Of a DNA stretch of 64,000 nt, positions 26,194 through 34,704 are shown piece after piece; within the stretch, counting starts at the first letter, position 1, and every line of letters starts with the position of its first letter. The notes beneath the pieces were generated by a model. The model did no database searches, was not told where the DNA came from, and saw only the letters and a program-made list of their open reading frames with translations. The position numbers and the translations under genes were made by a program. Source of the DNA: Magnetococcales bacterium (GTDB lineage Bacteria > Pseudomonadota > Magnetococcia > Magnetococcales > Magnetaquicoccaceae). The stretch covers positions 1 to 64,000 of the forward strand of contig JAANAU010000012.1 of the NCBI GenBank assembly GCA_011089965.1, given 5' to 3'.

Positions 26194-26207
26194 TTGATCA
26201 AGGTCAA
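26194..26207. promoter_or_regulatory. FNR-type operator upstream of the molybdoenzyme operon
   Basis: TTGAT-CAAG-GTCAA matches the FNR/ANR consensus (TTGAT-N4-ATCAA) at nine of ten positions. It is centred at 26200.5, between the CigR-like gene and the alpha subunit. A possible -10 box, TTAAAAT, lies at 26247-26253, which would put the operator near -60, a class I activating position. This predicts induction at low oxygen. The divergent CigR-like gene could be affected as well. Confidence 0.6.
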
Positions 26208-26387
26208 TTTTATCTGAATGGTGAATTGATCTTTCGCAAAAAAGGGTTAAAATCGCGTCGCCTGTTGGCAAAATAGGTCAGTTTGTTTTTATATATTTAT
26301 GAATATAAATTTTTAGACAGTTTGGAGCAGGTGTCAGCAACGGGTGAGAGAGTCCAGGATCCCATCATTACAAACAGGAGGTCACGC

Positions 26388-29300
26388 ATGAATCTATTGG
26401 ATCGATCCGTTTCACGGCGGAGGTTCCTGCAAGCTGCGGGAGCTGCGGGTTTCGGGGTGCTGGCGGCTCCCGGCGGAGTCATGGCTGGTTATCGTTTTCT
26501 GGCACCCACCCAGGTGGAAAATCCTTTGGCAGCCTATCCCAGTCGGGATTGGGAGCGGATTTATCGGGATGTATTTCGTCACGACAAGTCGTTTGTGTTC
26601 ATGTGTTGTCCCAACGACACGCATAACTGTCTGCTCAATGCCTATGTCAAGAATGACGTGGTGGTGCGGATTGAACCGACCTATGGGTATGGCAAGGCAC
26701 AGGATCTGTATGGCAATCAGGCCACCCATCGTTGGGATCCGCGCTGTTGTCAGAAGGGGTTGATTCTGGCGCGGCGTTTCTATGGGGATCGGCGGGTCAA
26801 TGGCGCTTTTGTGCGCAAAGGGTTCAAGCAGTGGGCTGACAAGGGTTTCCCGCGTGACGACAAAACCGGGGCAGCCCCAAAGGAGCTGATGCGGCGCGGT
26901 TGGGACAGTTGGGTCAAGGTGACGCACGAAGAGGCTGCGGCCTATCATGCCCGGGCGCTGTACAACATTGCCAAGACCTATTCGGGAGAGCAGGGCAAGA
27001 AATACCTGCTGGCCCAGGGGTATGATCCGGACATGGTCACCGCAGCGGGTGGTGCCGGGACGCGGGTGACCAAATTCCGTGGCGGTATGGCCATGCAGGG
27101 GGCAGTGCGCATTTTCGGGGCGTTCCGGATGGGCAACAGCATGGCACTGCTCGACAAGCACCTGCGCAATGTCACGGATGATGAGGCCAAAGGATCGGGT
27201 TCCTGGGATTCCTATTCGTTCCATACCGATCTGCCGCCTGGCCACCCGATGGTCACCGGCGATCAGACCAATGACTTTGAGCTGTTCGATGCCGAGAACT
27301 CCAGACTGATCATCTCCTGGGGCATGAACTGGATCTCCACCAAGATGCCCGATGGCCACTGGCTCACCGAGGCCCGTCTGAAAGGGGCCAAGACCGTGGC
27401 GGTCACGGTGGAATACTCCTCGACGGCCAACAAGTGTGACGATGTCCTGGTGATCCGTCCGGGTACGGATCCGGCCTTTGCCCTGGGCCTGGCCCAGGTG
27501 ATCCTGGCCGAGAAACTCTTTGACGACGGGTATGTCAAGCGGTTCACCGATCTGCCCACCCTGGTGCGCATGGACAATCTGGAGCGTCTGAAAGCTGTGG
27601 ATCTGTTCGGGGGTAAGAACAGCACCATGGCCAACTGGACCCAGATCATCCCCAAAGGTGAAAAGGCCCCGCCCACCCCCAAACAGCAAGGGGTGCAGGT
27701 GCCTGAAGCCCTGGTGGGTGATTTCAATGATTTCGTGGTTTGGGATGCCAAAAGCAATCAGCCCAGGGCCGTGACCCACGATCAGATGGGTAAACATTTT
27801 GAGGCCATGGGGATCGATCCCGCATTGACCGGAACCTTTGAGGTCACGCTGGCCGATGGCAAAAAGGTTCAGGTGCGCACGGTTCTCGATCTGACCAGAC
27901 AGTATCTGGACGCCAACATGACTCCGGAACAGGTCCAGAAGATCTCCTGGGCACCGGCCAACGGCATTCGTTCTTTGGCGCGCGACATCGGTGCGGCCAA
28001 GGGGGCGACCCTGTTTGCCACCGGCATGGGTCCAAACCAGTTCTGGAACAACGACAACAAGGACCGGGCCATCATGCTGGTGGCAGCCTTGACCGGTAAC
28101 CTGGGGCGGCATGGCGGCAATGTGGGCAGTTATGCCGGGGTGTACAAGAATACCCTTTTTTCAGGCGTGCCGCGTTGGACTCTGGAAGATCCCTTCAACC
28201 CGCAACTGGATCCCAATGGACCGATCAAGATCAAACCCCTGCTGCGTCCGGAATCGATGCATTACTGGGCCAATGGCGAGCGGGTGATGAAGGCGGGCAA
28301 CAAGAAGATCACGGCAGGTGGACACATGCCGACCCCGACCAAGGCCATCTGGCAGGTCAACTCCAACTCCAGCCTGGGCAATCAGAAGGGCCATTATGAT
28401 GTGGTCTTCAACACCCTGCCCAAGTCGGAACTGGTGGTTTACAACGACTGGTGGTGGACCGCCTCGTGCGAGTACTCGGATATTGTCTATGGCGTGGACT
28501 CCTGGGTGGAGCTGAAACAGCCCGACATGACCGGATCCAATACCAATCCGTTCATTCAGGCCTATCCGACCACCCCGTTGAAGCGCATCTTCAAGACCAT
28601 CTCCGACAACGAGACCTATATGCTCGTGGCGCGTGAGTTGGCCAAATTGACCAAGGATGACCGTTTCAACCAGATGTGGAAATACATCGCCGAAAACCGG
28701 GCCGATGTCTATCTGCAACGGATCATCGATGGTTCGACACCGTTGAAAGGGTATCGGTTCGAGGGGTTGGAGAATCTGGCCAAGCAGGGGATTCCGGCTC
28801 TGATGAATACGCGCACCTATCCGCGTATCAACAGTTACGAGCAGGTCGAGGATTCCCATCCCTGGTTTACCAAAACCGGACGTCTGGAGTTCTACCGTCC
28901 TGAGATCGAGTTCATCGAGGCGGGCGAGAATCTGATCGTCTATCGCGAGCCATCGGATGCCACCTTCCATGAGCCGTGCGCCATTGTGGCCGCACCCCAT
29001 CCGGCGATTGCGCCCAAGGGGTTGGCCCAGTGGGGCATTGATCCGCAGGATCGCAGCCATCAGACCCGGCAGATGCGCAATGTGGTGATGACGGTGGATG
29101 AGGTGCTGGCCTCCAAACACCCGCTGCACGCCCGTGGATGGACTTATATCTTTCATACTCCGAAATATCGGCATGGTGCCCATACCACGCCGATTGACAC
29201 CGATTTCATGTCGGTGTTGTTCGGTCCGTTCGGGGATATGTACCGTCGTGACAAGCGTACCCCGTCGGTGGGGGAGATGTATGTGGACATCCATCCGGAA

Positions 29301-29873
29301 GATGCCAAGAGCATGGGCATTCAGGATGGGGATTATGTGTATGTGGATGGTGATCCGAATGATCTGCCGTTCCGGGGGTGGAACGATCCCAAACGCAAGG
29401 ATGAGTACAAGGTGGCCCGTCTGCTCTGCCGTGCCCGCTACTATCCGGGAACCCCGCGCGGGGTTACCCGCATGTGGTTCAATGGGTATATGGCCACGCC
29501 GGGATCGGTCAAGGCCCATGAATCCCGTCCGGATGGTCTGGCCAAGAATGCCGAAACCAATTATCAATCCTTGTTCCGTTATGGTGGCCATCAGAGCCTG
29601 ACCCGCTCCTGGCTCAAGCCCACCCATCAGACCCAGACCCTGATCACCCGCAAATCCTGGACCCACGAGGTGACCAAGGGGTTCAACGTGGATGTGCATT
29701 GTGTCACCAATGCTCCCCGGGAATCGATTGCCAAATTCACCAAGGCCGAGGATGGCGGCATCGGCGGCAAGGGGATGTGGCGTCCGGCAGCCTTGGGTCT
29801 GCGTCCGGCCAACGAAAGTGCGGCCATGAAGCAGTATCTGGTCGGCGGTTTCGTGACCATTACCAAAACCTGA
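26388..29873 (+). CDS. Periplasmic type II DMSO-reductase-family molybdoenzyme, alpha subunit (nitrite oxidoreductase/NarG-like)
   Basis: A 1161-residue catalytic subunit that binds the Mo-bis-MGD cofactor. A Tat signal (SRRRFLQAAG at 9-18) exports it folded. FS0 cluster residues C73, C81 and C121 align with NarG H49, C57 and C92, but NarG C53 is Asp77 (CCPNDTHNC). The Mo ligand is Asp281 in HTDLPPGHP, matching NarG D222, and GWNDPKRKDEYKVARLLCRA lies in the C-terminal domain. Periplasmic location and Asp at FS0 are features I recall for Nitrospira/anammox-type NXR and relatives. Substrate could be nitrite, nitrate, (per)chlorate, selenate or a hydrocarbon. AGGAGG is six bases before the ATG. 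Beta, gamma and chaperone genes follow. Confidence 0.85.
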   Translation: MNLLDRSVSRRRFLQAAGAAGFGVLAAPGGVMAGYRFLAPTQVENPLAAYPSRDWERIYRDVFRHDKSFVFMCCPNDTHNCLLNAYVKNDVVVRIEPTYGYGKAQDLYGNQATHRWDPRCCQKGLILARRFYGDRRVNGAFVRKGFKQWADKGFPRDDKTGAAPKELMRRGWDSWVKVTHEEAAAYHARALYNIAKTYSGEQGKKYLLAQGYDPDMVTAAGGAGTRVTKFRGGMAMQGAVRIFGAFRMGNSMALLDKHLRNVTDDEAKGSGSWDSYSFHTDLPPGHPMVTGDQTNDFELFDAENSRLIISWGMNWISTKMPDGHWLTEARLKGAKTVAVTVEYSSTANKCDDVLVIRPGTDPAFALGLAQVILAEKLFDDGYVKRFTDLPTLVRMDNLERLKAVDLFGGKNSTMANWTQIIPKGEKAPPTPKQQGVQVPEALVGDFNDFVVWDAKSNQPRAVTHDQMGKHFEAMGIDPALTGTFEVTLADGKKVQVRTVLDLTRQYLDANMTPEQVQKISWAPANGIRSLARDIGAAKGATLFATGMGPNQFWNNDNKDRAIMLVAALTGNLGRHGGNVGSYAGVYKNTLFSGVPRWTLEDPFNPQLDPNGPIKIKPLLRPESMHYWANGERVMKAGNKKITAGGHMPTPTKAIWQVNSNSSLGNQKGHYDVVFNTLPKSELVVYNDWWWTASCEYSDIVYGVDSWVELKQPDMTGSNTNPFIQAYPTTPLKRIFKTISDNETYMLVARELAKLTKDDRFNQMWKYIAENRADVYLQRIIDGSTPLKGYRFEGLENLAKQGIPALMNTRTYPRINSYEQVEDSHPWFTKTGRLEFYRPEIEFIEAGENLIVYREPSDATFHEPCAIVAAPHPAIAPKGLAQWGIDPQDRSHQTRQMRNVVMTVDEVLASKHPLHARGWTYIFHTPKYRHGAHTTPIDTDFMSVLFGPFGDMYRRDKRTPSVGEMYVDIHPEDAKSMGIQDGDYVYVDGDPNDLPFRGWNDPKRKDEYKVARLLCRARYYPGTPRGVTRMWFNGYMATPGSVKAHESRPDGLAKNAETNYQSLFRYGGHQSLTRSWLKPTHQTQTLITRKSWTHEVTKGFNVDVHCVTNAPRESIAKFTKAEDGGIGGKGMWRPAALGLRPANESAAMKQYLVGGFVTITKT

Positions 29874-29900
29874 TCTTTTGACCGCGCAAGGAGTTGACTC

Positions 29901-31028
29901 ATGCCGAAAGTATACAACTGGCAAATCGGACGTGACATGGAGTACCTCTACGACGAGGCGCGTCCCAAAAAGCAGTTTGCCATGGTGATGGATACCAACA
30001 AGTGTATTGCCTGTCAGACCTGCACAGTGGCGTGCAAGACCACCTGGACATCGAGCCGGGGACAGGAGTACATGTTCTGGAACAATGTGGAGACCAAGCC
30101 GTATGGCTTTTATCCTTTGGGTTGGGATGTGAACATCCTCGACAAACTCGGGGTGCAGGATATCGATGGTCCGGTGTACAAGGGCAAGACCATTTTTGAG
30201 GCAGCCCCGGCCGGGGATCGGATGTTGGGGTATCTGCCGGATGATCTGGACTATGCCCATCCCAATCTGAGTGAAGATGATTCGGTGGGCAGCATGACCC
30301 AGGGTGCCTTCATGCAGGTGCCGCACATGCAGTGGATGCACTATCTGCCGCGCATTTGCAATCACTGCACCTATCCGGCCTGTGTGGGTGCCTGTCCCCG
30401 GCAGTCGGCCTACAAGCGTCCGGAAGATGGCATTGTGTTGATCGACCAGATGCGGTGTCGGGGGTATCGGGAGTGCGTGCGCGGGTGTCCCTACAAGAAA
30501 CCTTTCTTCAACAGCATCACCCGGGTTTCCGAGAAGTGTGTCGGCTGCTATCCGGCTGTGGAGGAGGGGCGGCAGACCCAGTGTACCATCACCTGTATTG
30601 GCAAGATCCGGCTGCAAGGGTTCATCACCACCCCGCAGCAGGCCAATGAGGACAATCCGCTCGACTACATCATCCACTTTGCCAAGGTGGCCCGTCCGCT
30701 CTATCCGCAGTTGGGTCTGGAGCCGAACGTCTATTACATCCCGCCGATCCATGTGCCACCTGCCTATCTCAAGCAGTTGTTTGGTGCGGATGTGGCTTCC
30801 GCCATTGCCGCTTATCGCAAGGCTGCGGATGACAAGAAATTGTTGGGTGCTTTGTTGTTGTTTGGTGCCACGGCAGACATCATTCATCGTTTCAAGGTGA
30901 CGGATCAATTTGCCATCGGTTACAACGAAAAGGGCGACGAGTTGGTGCGGGTGCCGTTCAGGGAGCCGATTTTCTTGCGGCCAGCCTTTGACGAAGCCTA
31001 TCAATCCGTGCGCAGCAACATCACCTGA
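29901..31028 (+). CDS. Fe-S beta subunit of the type II molybdoenzyme (NarH-like)
   Basis: A 375-residue electron-transfer subunit with four Cys groups: CIACQTCTVAC near residue 34, CNHCTYPACVGACP near 154, CRGYRECVRGCP near 188 and CVGCYPAVEEGRQTQC near 213. These should bind three [4Fe-4S] clusters and one [3Fe-4S] cluster. In NarH the third group carries Trp (CxxW); here it is Tyr. It has no signal and would be co-exported with the alpha subunit. It is shorter than NarH (about 510 residues), consistent with the periplasmic type II group. It starts 27 bases after the alpha stop. Confidence 0.92.
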   Translation: MPKVYNWQIGRDMEYLYDEARPKKQFAMVMDTNKCIACQTCTVACKTTWTSSRGQEYMFWNNVETKPYGFYPLGWDVNILDKLGVQDIDGPVYKGKTIFEAAPAGDRMLGYLPDDLDYAHPNLSEDDSVGSMTQGAFMQVPHMQWMHYLPRICNHCTYPACVGACPRQSAYKRPEDGIVLIDQMRCRGYRECVRGCPYKKPFFNSITRVSEKCVGCYPAVEEGRQTQCTITCIGKIRLQGFITTPQQANEDNPLDYIIHFAKVARPLYPQLGLEPNVYYIPPIHVPPAYLKQLFGADVASAIAAYRKAADDKKLLGALLLFGATADIIHRFKVTDQFAIGYNEKGDELVRVPFREPIFLRPAFDEAYQSVRSNIT

Positions 31029-31043
31029 TCGGGGGAGGGTATC

Positions 31044-31982
31044 ATGAAAGCGATGAGCAGGATTTTGTATCTCACCGCCCTTGGGTTGGGTCTGGCGGGG
31101 TGCGTCACGTCGGGTCCGGAAAGTGCCGCTACCGATGTTGAACCTGTGGCGGCCAGAGGATCGCATTATGCCGCCCAGTTGTCCAAGGCGGTTCCGGCTC
31201 CGGATGGCGGTTTGCAGGCCGTGCGGGTGGCGGGCAAGGGTGCCTTATTGGATCCGTTTGCCAAGGAGTGGGATGGGGTGAAGCCGGTGACCGTGGCCAT
31301 GCAGCCCCAGGTGGTGGCTACGCCCAACCAGCCCAATCCGGCGGTGACCGAGTTGTCGGTACGTTCCCTGCACAACGGTCACTGGTTGGGGGTGTTGTTG
31401 GAGTGGAAGGATGGTTCCAAGAGCGACCGGTTGGTGGTGGACCGGTTTGGCGATCAGGTGGCGGTGGAGTTGCCGGTGATCTATCGGGCGGACAGTGCTC
31501 CGAATCCGATGATGGGCGCTCCGGGAGAGCGGGTCAATATCATTCAGTGGCGGGCGGCTTTCCAGGCTGATCTGGAGCGCAAGCGCGAGTTGAGCATCAA
31601 GGACAATTACCCGAATGCTGCGTCTGATCTTTATCCGGATCAGGTGTTGAAGACCTTGGATCTGCGCTCGTATATGGGGGCAGCCGGAGTGGACAATCCG
31701 GTGGCCAAACATCGGGAGAGTCCGGTATTGGATCAGGTGGCGGAAGGGTTTGGAACGTTGACCACCAAGCCTCATCAGGAGGCGGATGGTCGCGGGGTGT
31801 GGAAAAACGGGGTGTGGCGTGTGGTGATCACCACCCCGATGTCGGCCGATGGTGCCAATGCGCCGCGTTTGATTCCAGGCGATCATACGGTGGTGGCGTT
31901 TGCCGTGTGGGAGGGGGCTGCGCAGGAGGTGGGTGCCCGCAAGTCGTGGTCGGATTGGGTGCCGTTGAAACTGGCCAGGTAG
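31044..31982 (+). CDS. Heme b gamma subunit of the type II molybdoenzyme, lipoprotein form
   Basis: A 312-residue exported protein with lipobox LAGC at Cys20 (GLGLAGCVTSG), so it should be lipidated. The mature part matches the ethylbenzene dehydrogenase/DMSO-reductase-type heme-binding domain: ALLDPFAKEWDGVKPVTVAM, LEWKDGSKSDR, the heme-side segment PMMGAPGERVNIIQW (Met156/157 as candidate axial ligand) and VWKNGVWRVVITTPM near the end. It should carry electrons between the beta subunit and a periplasmic or quinone carrier. No NarI-like membrane subunit is present, so the lipid may be what tethers the enzyme. It starts 15 bases after the beta stop. Confidence 0.82.
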   Translation: MKAMSRILYLTALGLGLAGCVTSGPESAATDVEPVAARGSHYAAQLSKAVPAPDGGLQAVRVAGKGALLDPFAKEWDGVKPVTVAMQPQVVATPNQPNPAVTELSVRSLHNGHWLGVLLEWKDGSKSDRLVVDRFGDQVAVELPVIYRADSAPNPMMGAPGERVNIIQWRAAFQADLERKRELSIKDNYPNAASDLYPDQVLKTLDLRSYMGAAGVDNPVAKHRESPVLDQVAEGFGTLTTKPHQEADGRGVWKNGVWRVVITTPMSADGANAPRLIPGDHTVVAFAVWEGAAQEVGARKSWSDWVPLKLAR

Positions 31983-32012
31983 TATTGTTGCGCTCTGTTG
32001 CAGTTGAGATTG

Positions 32013-32044
32013 GAGAGAGTCAGGGTGCAGACCCTGGCTCTCTC
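32013..32044 (+). terminator. Intra-operon hairpin between gamma subunit and chaperone
   Basis: GAGAGAG-T-CAGGGT (32013-32026) pairs with ACCCTG-G-CTCTCTC (32031-32044), making a 14-pair stem with one G-T pair and the tetraloop GCAG. The following bases TTGCTTTGGG are only weakly T-rich, so it may act as a leaky terminator or an RNA-stabilising hairpin that lowers chaperone expression relative to the structural subunits. Confidence 0.6.
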
Positions 32045-32102
32045 TTGCTTTGGGATGTTGTTTTGGTGAAACCATTCAATCAGATCAATAAAGACGGAGA
32101 GG

Positions 32103-32852
32103 GTGATGATGACGGAGCCGGGCGCACAAGAGGATCAGACATTGGAAGCACGTTTGGAGGATCTTCTTAAACGTGCGGCCATGATGCGTCTGCTGGCGCA
32201 AGGGTTTTCCTATCCGGATGCGGTGCTGATGCAGGCTGTGCGTGATCAATTGTCTCAGATGCAAGCGGTCATGTTCGGTGTTGAGGAGCGGTTCGCGGTT
32301 TGGCGTCGCACCTGGGAACAGGCCGATCCCGAAGCCATGGAAGCCGATCATTGCCGGTTGTTTCAGGGTCGGAATGTGGTTTCCTTGCATGAAACCTCCT
32401 ATGGGGATGCACGGCGCATCGGGGGGCAGGTGGTGGAGTTGTCGGATCTGAATGGCTTTTATCGGGCCTTTGGCATGCAGGTTTCGGAATTGAACCCGGA
32501 GATGCCGGACCATTTATGTACGGAGCTGGAGTTTTACAGCTATTTGCTGATCAAGCAGGCCTACGCCCTGGACAATGGCTGGTCCGAGGAGGAGGCGATC
32601 ACTGCCGATGCCGGGCGTCAATTCCTGGAAATGCATCTGGGACGCTGGATCCAACCCATGTTGACAGGATTGAACGAACATGGGGATGCAACCGTCTATG
32701 CGGCTCTCGGTGCGTTACTGGACGGGGTTGTCGCCGAGGAGTGCCGTCGTTTGAAAGTGGTGCCTCAGCCTTTCTCTGGTCCGGTGCTGTTGGATGACAT
32801 GCATGCGGATCAGTTCACCTGCCCCATGGCAGCCAAACCAGAGACCGAGTGA
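32103..32852 (+). CDS. TorD/DmsD-family chaperone for the molybdoenzyme
   Basis: A 249-residue cytoplasmic, all-helical protein of the TorD/NarJ chaperone type. Characteristic features are the start of the fold (MMRLLAQGFSYPDAVLM), YxxLF-like ADHCRLFQGRNVVSLHETSYG, and PDHLCTELEFYSYLLIKQA around residue 140, which corresponds to the E-P-D-H-(I/L) motif. Such proteins hold the apo alpha subunit, help insert Mo-bis-MGD and proofread Tat export. Position as the last gene of the alpha-beta-gamma operon, after a hairpin, supports this role. It is convergent with the MoeB-like gene. Confidence 0.85.
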   Translation: MMMTEPGAQEDQTLEARLEDLLKRAAMMRLLAQGFSYPDAVLMQAVRDQLSQMQAVMFGVEERFAVWRRTWEQADPEAMEADHCRLFQGRNVVSLHETSYGDARRIGGQVVELSDLNGFYRAFGMQVSELNPEMPDHLCTELEFYSYLLIKQAYALDNGWSEEEAITADAGRQFLEMHLGRWIQPMLTGLNEHGDATVYAALGALLDGVVAEECRRLKVVPQPFSGPVLLDDMHADQFTCPMAAKPETE

Positions 32853-32867
32853 GGTGGTGATGCCTGT

Positions 32868-33623
32868 TCATGGTTGCGGTCCGCACACCGGGCAGGCGGG
32901 ATCTTTGGGAATGGTGATGCGCAGAAAGAGCTGGTCGTGCAGATTGACCAGAAACAGTGTTGGATCCATGGGTTGACCGGTGAGTACCCGCATGGCGGCC
33001 ATGGCCTGCAAGGCACCAATCATGCCGGCTGCCGGACCCGCGACACCGGCACTGGCACAGGTTGGCAGGGAGGTGGCAACACAGGAGTCGGTGATCTCTG
33101 GATGCAGGCAGCGATAACAGGGGGCTTGTGCATTCACCCCATGATAAAAGGTGGCCACCTGTCCTTCCCATCCCAGTACGGCCCCGGAGATCAATGGCAA
33201 TCCCAGAGACAGACAGGCCCGATTCACGAGGTGTCGGCTGGCAAAGTTGTCGCTGCCGTCCACAACCAGATCGCATCCGGAGAGTGCGGTGTGGATGTTC
33301 TGTTCGGTGATCCGTTCGGTCCACGCGGTGATGGAGATGCCCGGTTGAAGCCGGGTCAGAGTGTGGCGCGCGGAGATGGCTTTTGGTTGACCCAGACCAG
33401 AGGTGGTATGTACAATTTGCCGATGGAGATTGGAGAGTTCCACCTGGTCAGAGTCGGCGATGACCAGATGTCTGATGCCGGCCTGGGCCAGGAACAGCGC
33501 AACAGGTGCGCCCAATCCCCCGGCACCGAGTACAAAGACCTTGGCTGTGAGATGAACCATATGGCAAACACAAGGATGGGCGCTTCTCTTCCGGTTGCGG
33601 TCAATTCGTGATGACTGTGACAA
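32868..33623 (-). CDS. MoeB/ThiF-like E1 adenylyltransferase, N-terminus atypical
   Basis: A 251-residue member of the ThiF/MoeB/HesA family that adenylates the C-terminal Gly of a small sulfur carrier. The nucleotide-binding motif VFVLGAGGLGAPVA, the DSDQVELSNLHRQ strand, the active-site Cys region ATSLPTCASAGVAGP and the zinc Cys pairs (CYRCLHPE and CPVCGP) are intact. The usual first helix (RYSRQ..., which contacts ATP) is missing: residues 1-25 are unrelated (RNRKRSAHPCVCH). The frame may really start at about 33560 (MVHLTAK). It lies convergent with the chaperone gene and may serve MoaD, which is not in the window, or thiamine synthesis. Confidence 0.8.
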   Translation of the reverse strand: MSQSSRIDRNRKRSAHPCVCHMVHLTAKVFVLGAGGLGAPVALFLAQAGIRHLVIADSDQVELSNLHRQIVHTTSGLGQPKAISARHTLTRLQPGISITAWTERITEQNIHTALSGCDLVVDGSDNFASRHLVNRACLSLGLPLISGAVLGWEGQVATFYHGVNAQAPCYRCLHPEITDSCVATSLPTCASAGVAGPAAGMIGALQAMAAMRVLTGQPMDPTLFLVNLHDQLFLRITIPKDPACPVCGPQP

Positions 33624-33633
33624 CCGGAAGAGA
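33585..33633. repeat. 13-base inverted repeat at the 5' end of the MoeB-like gene
   Basis: Bases 33585-33597 are the exact reverse complement of 33621-33633, with a 23-base loop. The repeat lies between the stop of the S24-type repressor and the MoeB-like coding region and covers the annotated first codon of the latter. No T-run follows on the minus strand, so a simple terminator is unlikely; it may control translation of the MoeB-like gene or be a protein-binding palindrome. Confidence 0.7.
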
Positions 33634-33657
33634 GCGGGAGTGTGGCCCGATTAAAGA

Positions 33658-34347
33658 TCAATAATCCTTGTATTTGGCCACCACCACACCGCTGACGATG
33701 AGTTGGCCCTGGATCTCGATCAACGGATAACGGGAGTTCAGGGGTTTCATGTATTGCCGTGCCCCATGGACAATCAGTTGTTTGAGGGTGGCGCGATTGT
33801 CATCGCTTGTCCGGGCGATCAAAAACCGGTTATGCTCGGCCTTCATCGTGGGATCGACGATGATCAGTTCGCCTTCGGTGAATTCCGGTTCCATGGAGTC
33901 GTCCGGAACTTCCAGAGCATAGGCTTTGGCACTGGTTCTCGGGGCAACGGGAATCCAGGCTTTGACGTTTTCCGGGTGGTGGGATTCGGCGGTTTCCGGG
34001 GTGTAGGATTTGGCCTCTTCCCAGGTGATGAGCGGGATGCGGGCAATCACCGGCACCCGATATCCTTCGGCAGACTCGGAGACTCCGGTGAGGCCTGGTC
34101 CGGCACCCGGGGGGCCACCCAGGCTCATTTCGCCGCGTCCGGTGTCCAGCCAGATGGGATCAACACCGCAGGTCAAGGCAATGGCCACGGTTCGGCGTGA
34201 GGAGCGGGAGCGGCCGCACTCCAGTTTATGCACCGCAGTCTGGCTGATGCCGACCCGGTCTGCCAATTGCTTTTGGGTCAGGTTGGCATACTTGCGGGCG
34301 GTTTGGATTCTGTCGCTTAAGGTTACGGTACTGGATCTGTCTGACAT
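33658..34347 (-). CDS. XRE-family repressor with S24 (LexA/CI-like) peptidase domain
   Basis: A 229-residue regulator. Residues 10-70 are a helix-turn-helix of XRE type (LTQKQLADRVGISQTAVHKLECG). The C-terminal 110 residues are an S24 autopeptidase fold with the Ser in PDDSMEPEFTEGE and the Lys in RATLKQLIV. Such proteins (phage CI, HdiR, PrtR types) cleave themselves on RecA filaments. I see no Ala-Gly or Cys-Gly scissile pair between the domains, so cleavage is uncertain. The region upstream is AT-rich and may hold its operator (GGTTGC ... GCAACC at 34374-34420). No phage structural genes are nearby. Confidence 0.88.
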   Translation of the reverse strand: MSDRSSTVTLSDRIQTARKYANLTQKQLADRVGISQTAVHKLECGRSRSSRRTVAIALTCGVDPIWLDTGRGEMSLGGPPGAGPGLTGVSESAEGYRVPVIARIPLITWEEAKSYTPETAESHHPENVKAWIPVAPRTSAKAYALEVPDDSMEPEFTEGELIIVDPTMKAEHNRFLIARTSDDNRATLKQLIVHGARQYMKPLNSRYPLIEIQGQLIVSGVVVAKYKDY

Positions 34348-34704
34348 GGTTTTATTCGGTCCTTTATGATGATGGTTGCGTCAGTTGGTTATGTATACTT
34401 TCCTTCAAGATTTTGCAACCTTTTTGTGTCTATCCGGAAAGTCAAGATGTAAAACTAAAAAAAAATATTACTGAGATGATTGATAATTTTTTTTGTATTC
34501 CCTGGTTGATATAACCTTTTATTGATGCGTTGCTGCGGCTGTGATCAATCAAAATTATTTATCAGTCAATCGGATCTGGAGAAAATATTAAAAAAATGCA
34601 ATAATCGGTTATGGAAAAGCTGGTTTGTCCATGTCGGGAAGCGGCCTGGGCAGGTTGTGGATGGGCATCATCAGGTTATGTAATCTTTGACTCAGGAGGT
34701 CATC
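34348..34704. other. AT-rich intergenic region
   Basis: About 357 bases between the divergent repressor and HNH nuclease genes. It is far richer in A and T than its surroundings, with runs such as AAAAAAAAATATT and TTTTTTTTGTATT. It contains an inverted pair GGTTGC/GCAACC (34374-34379 and 34415-34420) and TATGTATACT near 34390. I find no gene. The composition suggests acquired DNA or a promoter/operator region for both flanking genes. Confidence 0.6.

Noticed and set aside
28161-31166. A minus-strand open frame of about 1000 codons opposite the molybdoenzyme alpha and beta genes
   Set aside because: Same reason: composition is that of a mirror frame, and both plus-strand genes have clear motifs.
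33658-34347. LexA
   Set aside because: The DNA-binding part is XRE type rather than the LexA winged helix, and no Ala-Gly cleavage pair is seen. It is closer to phage CI/HdiR-type regulators.
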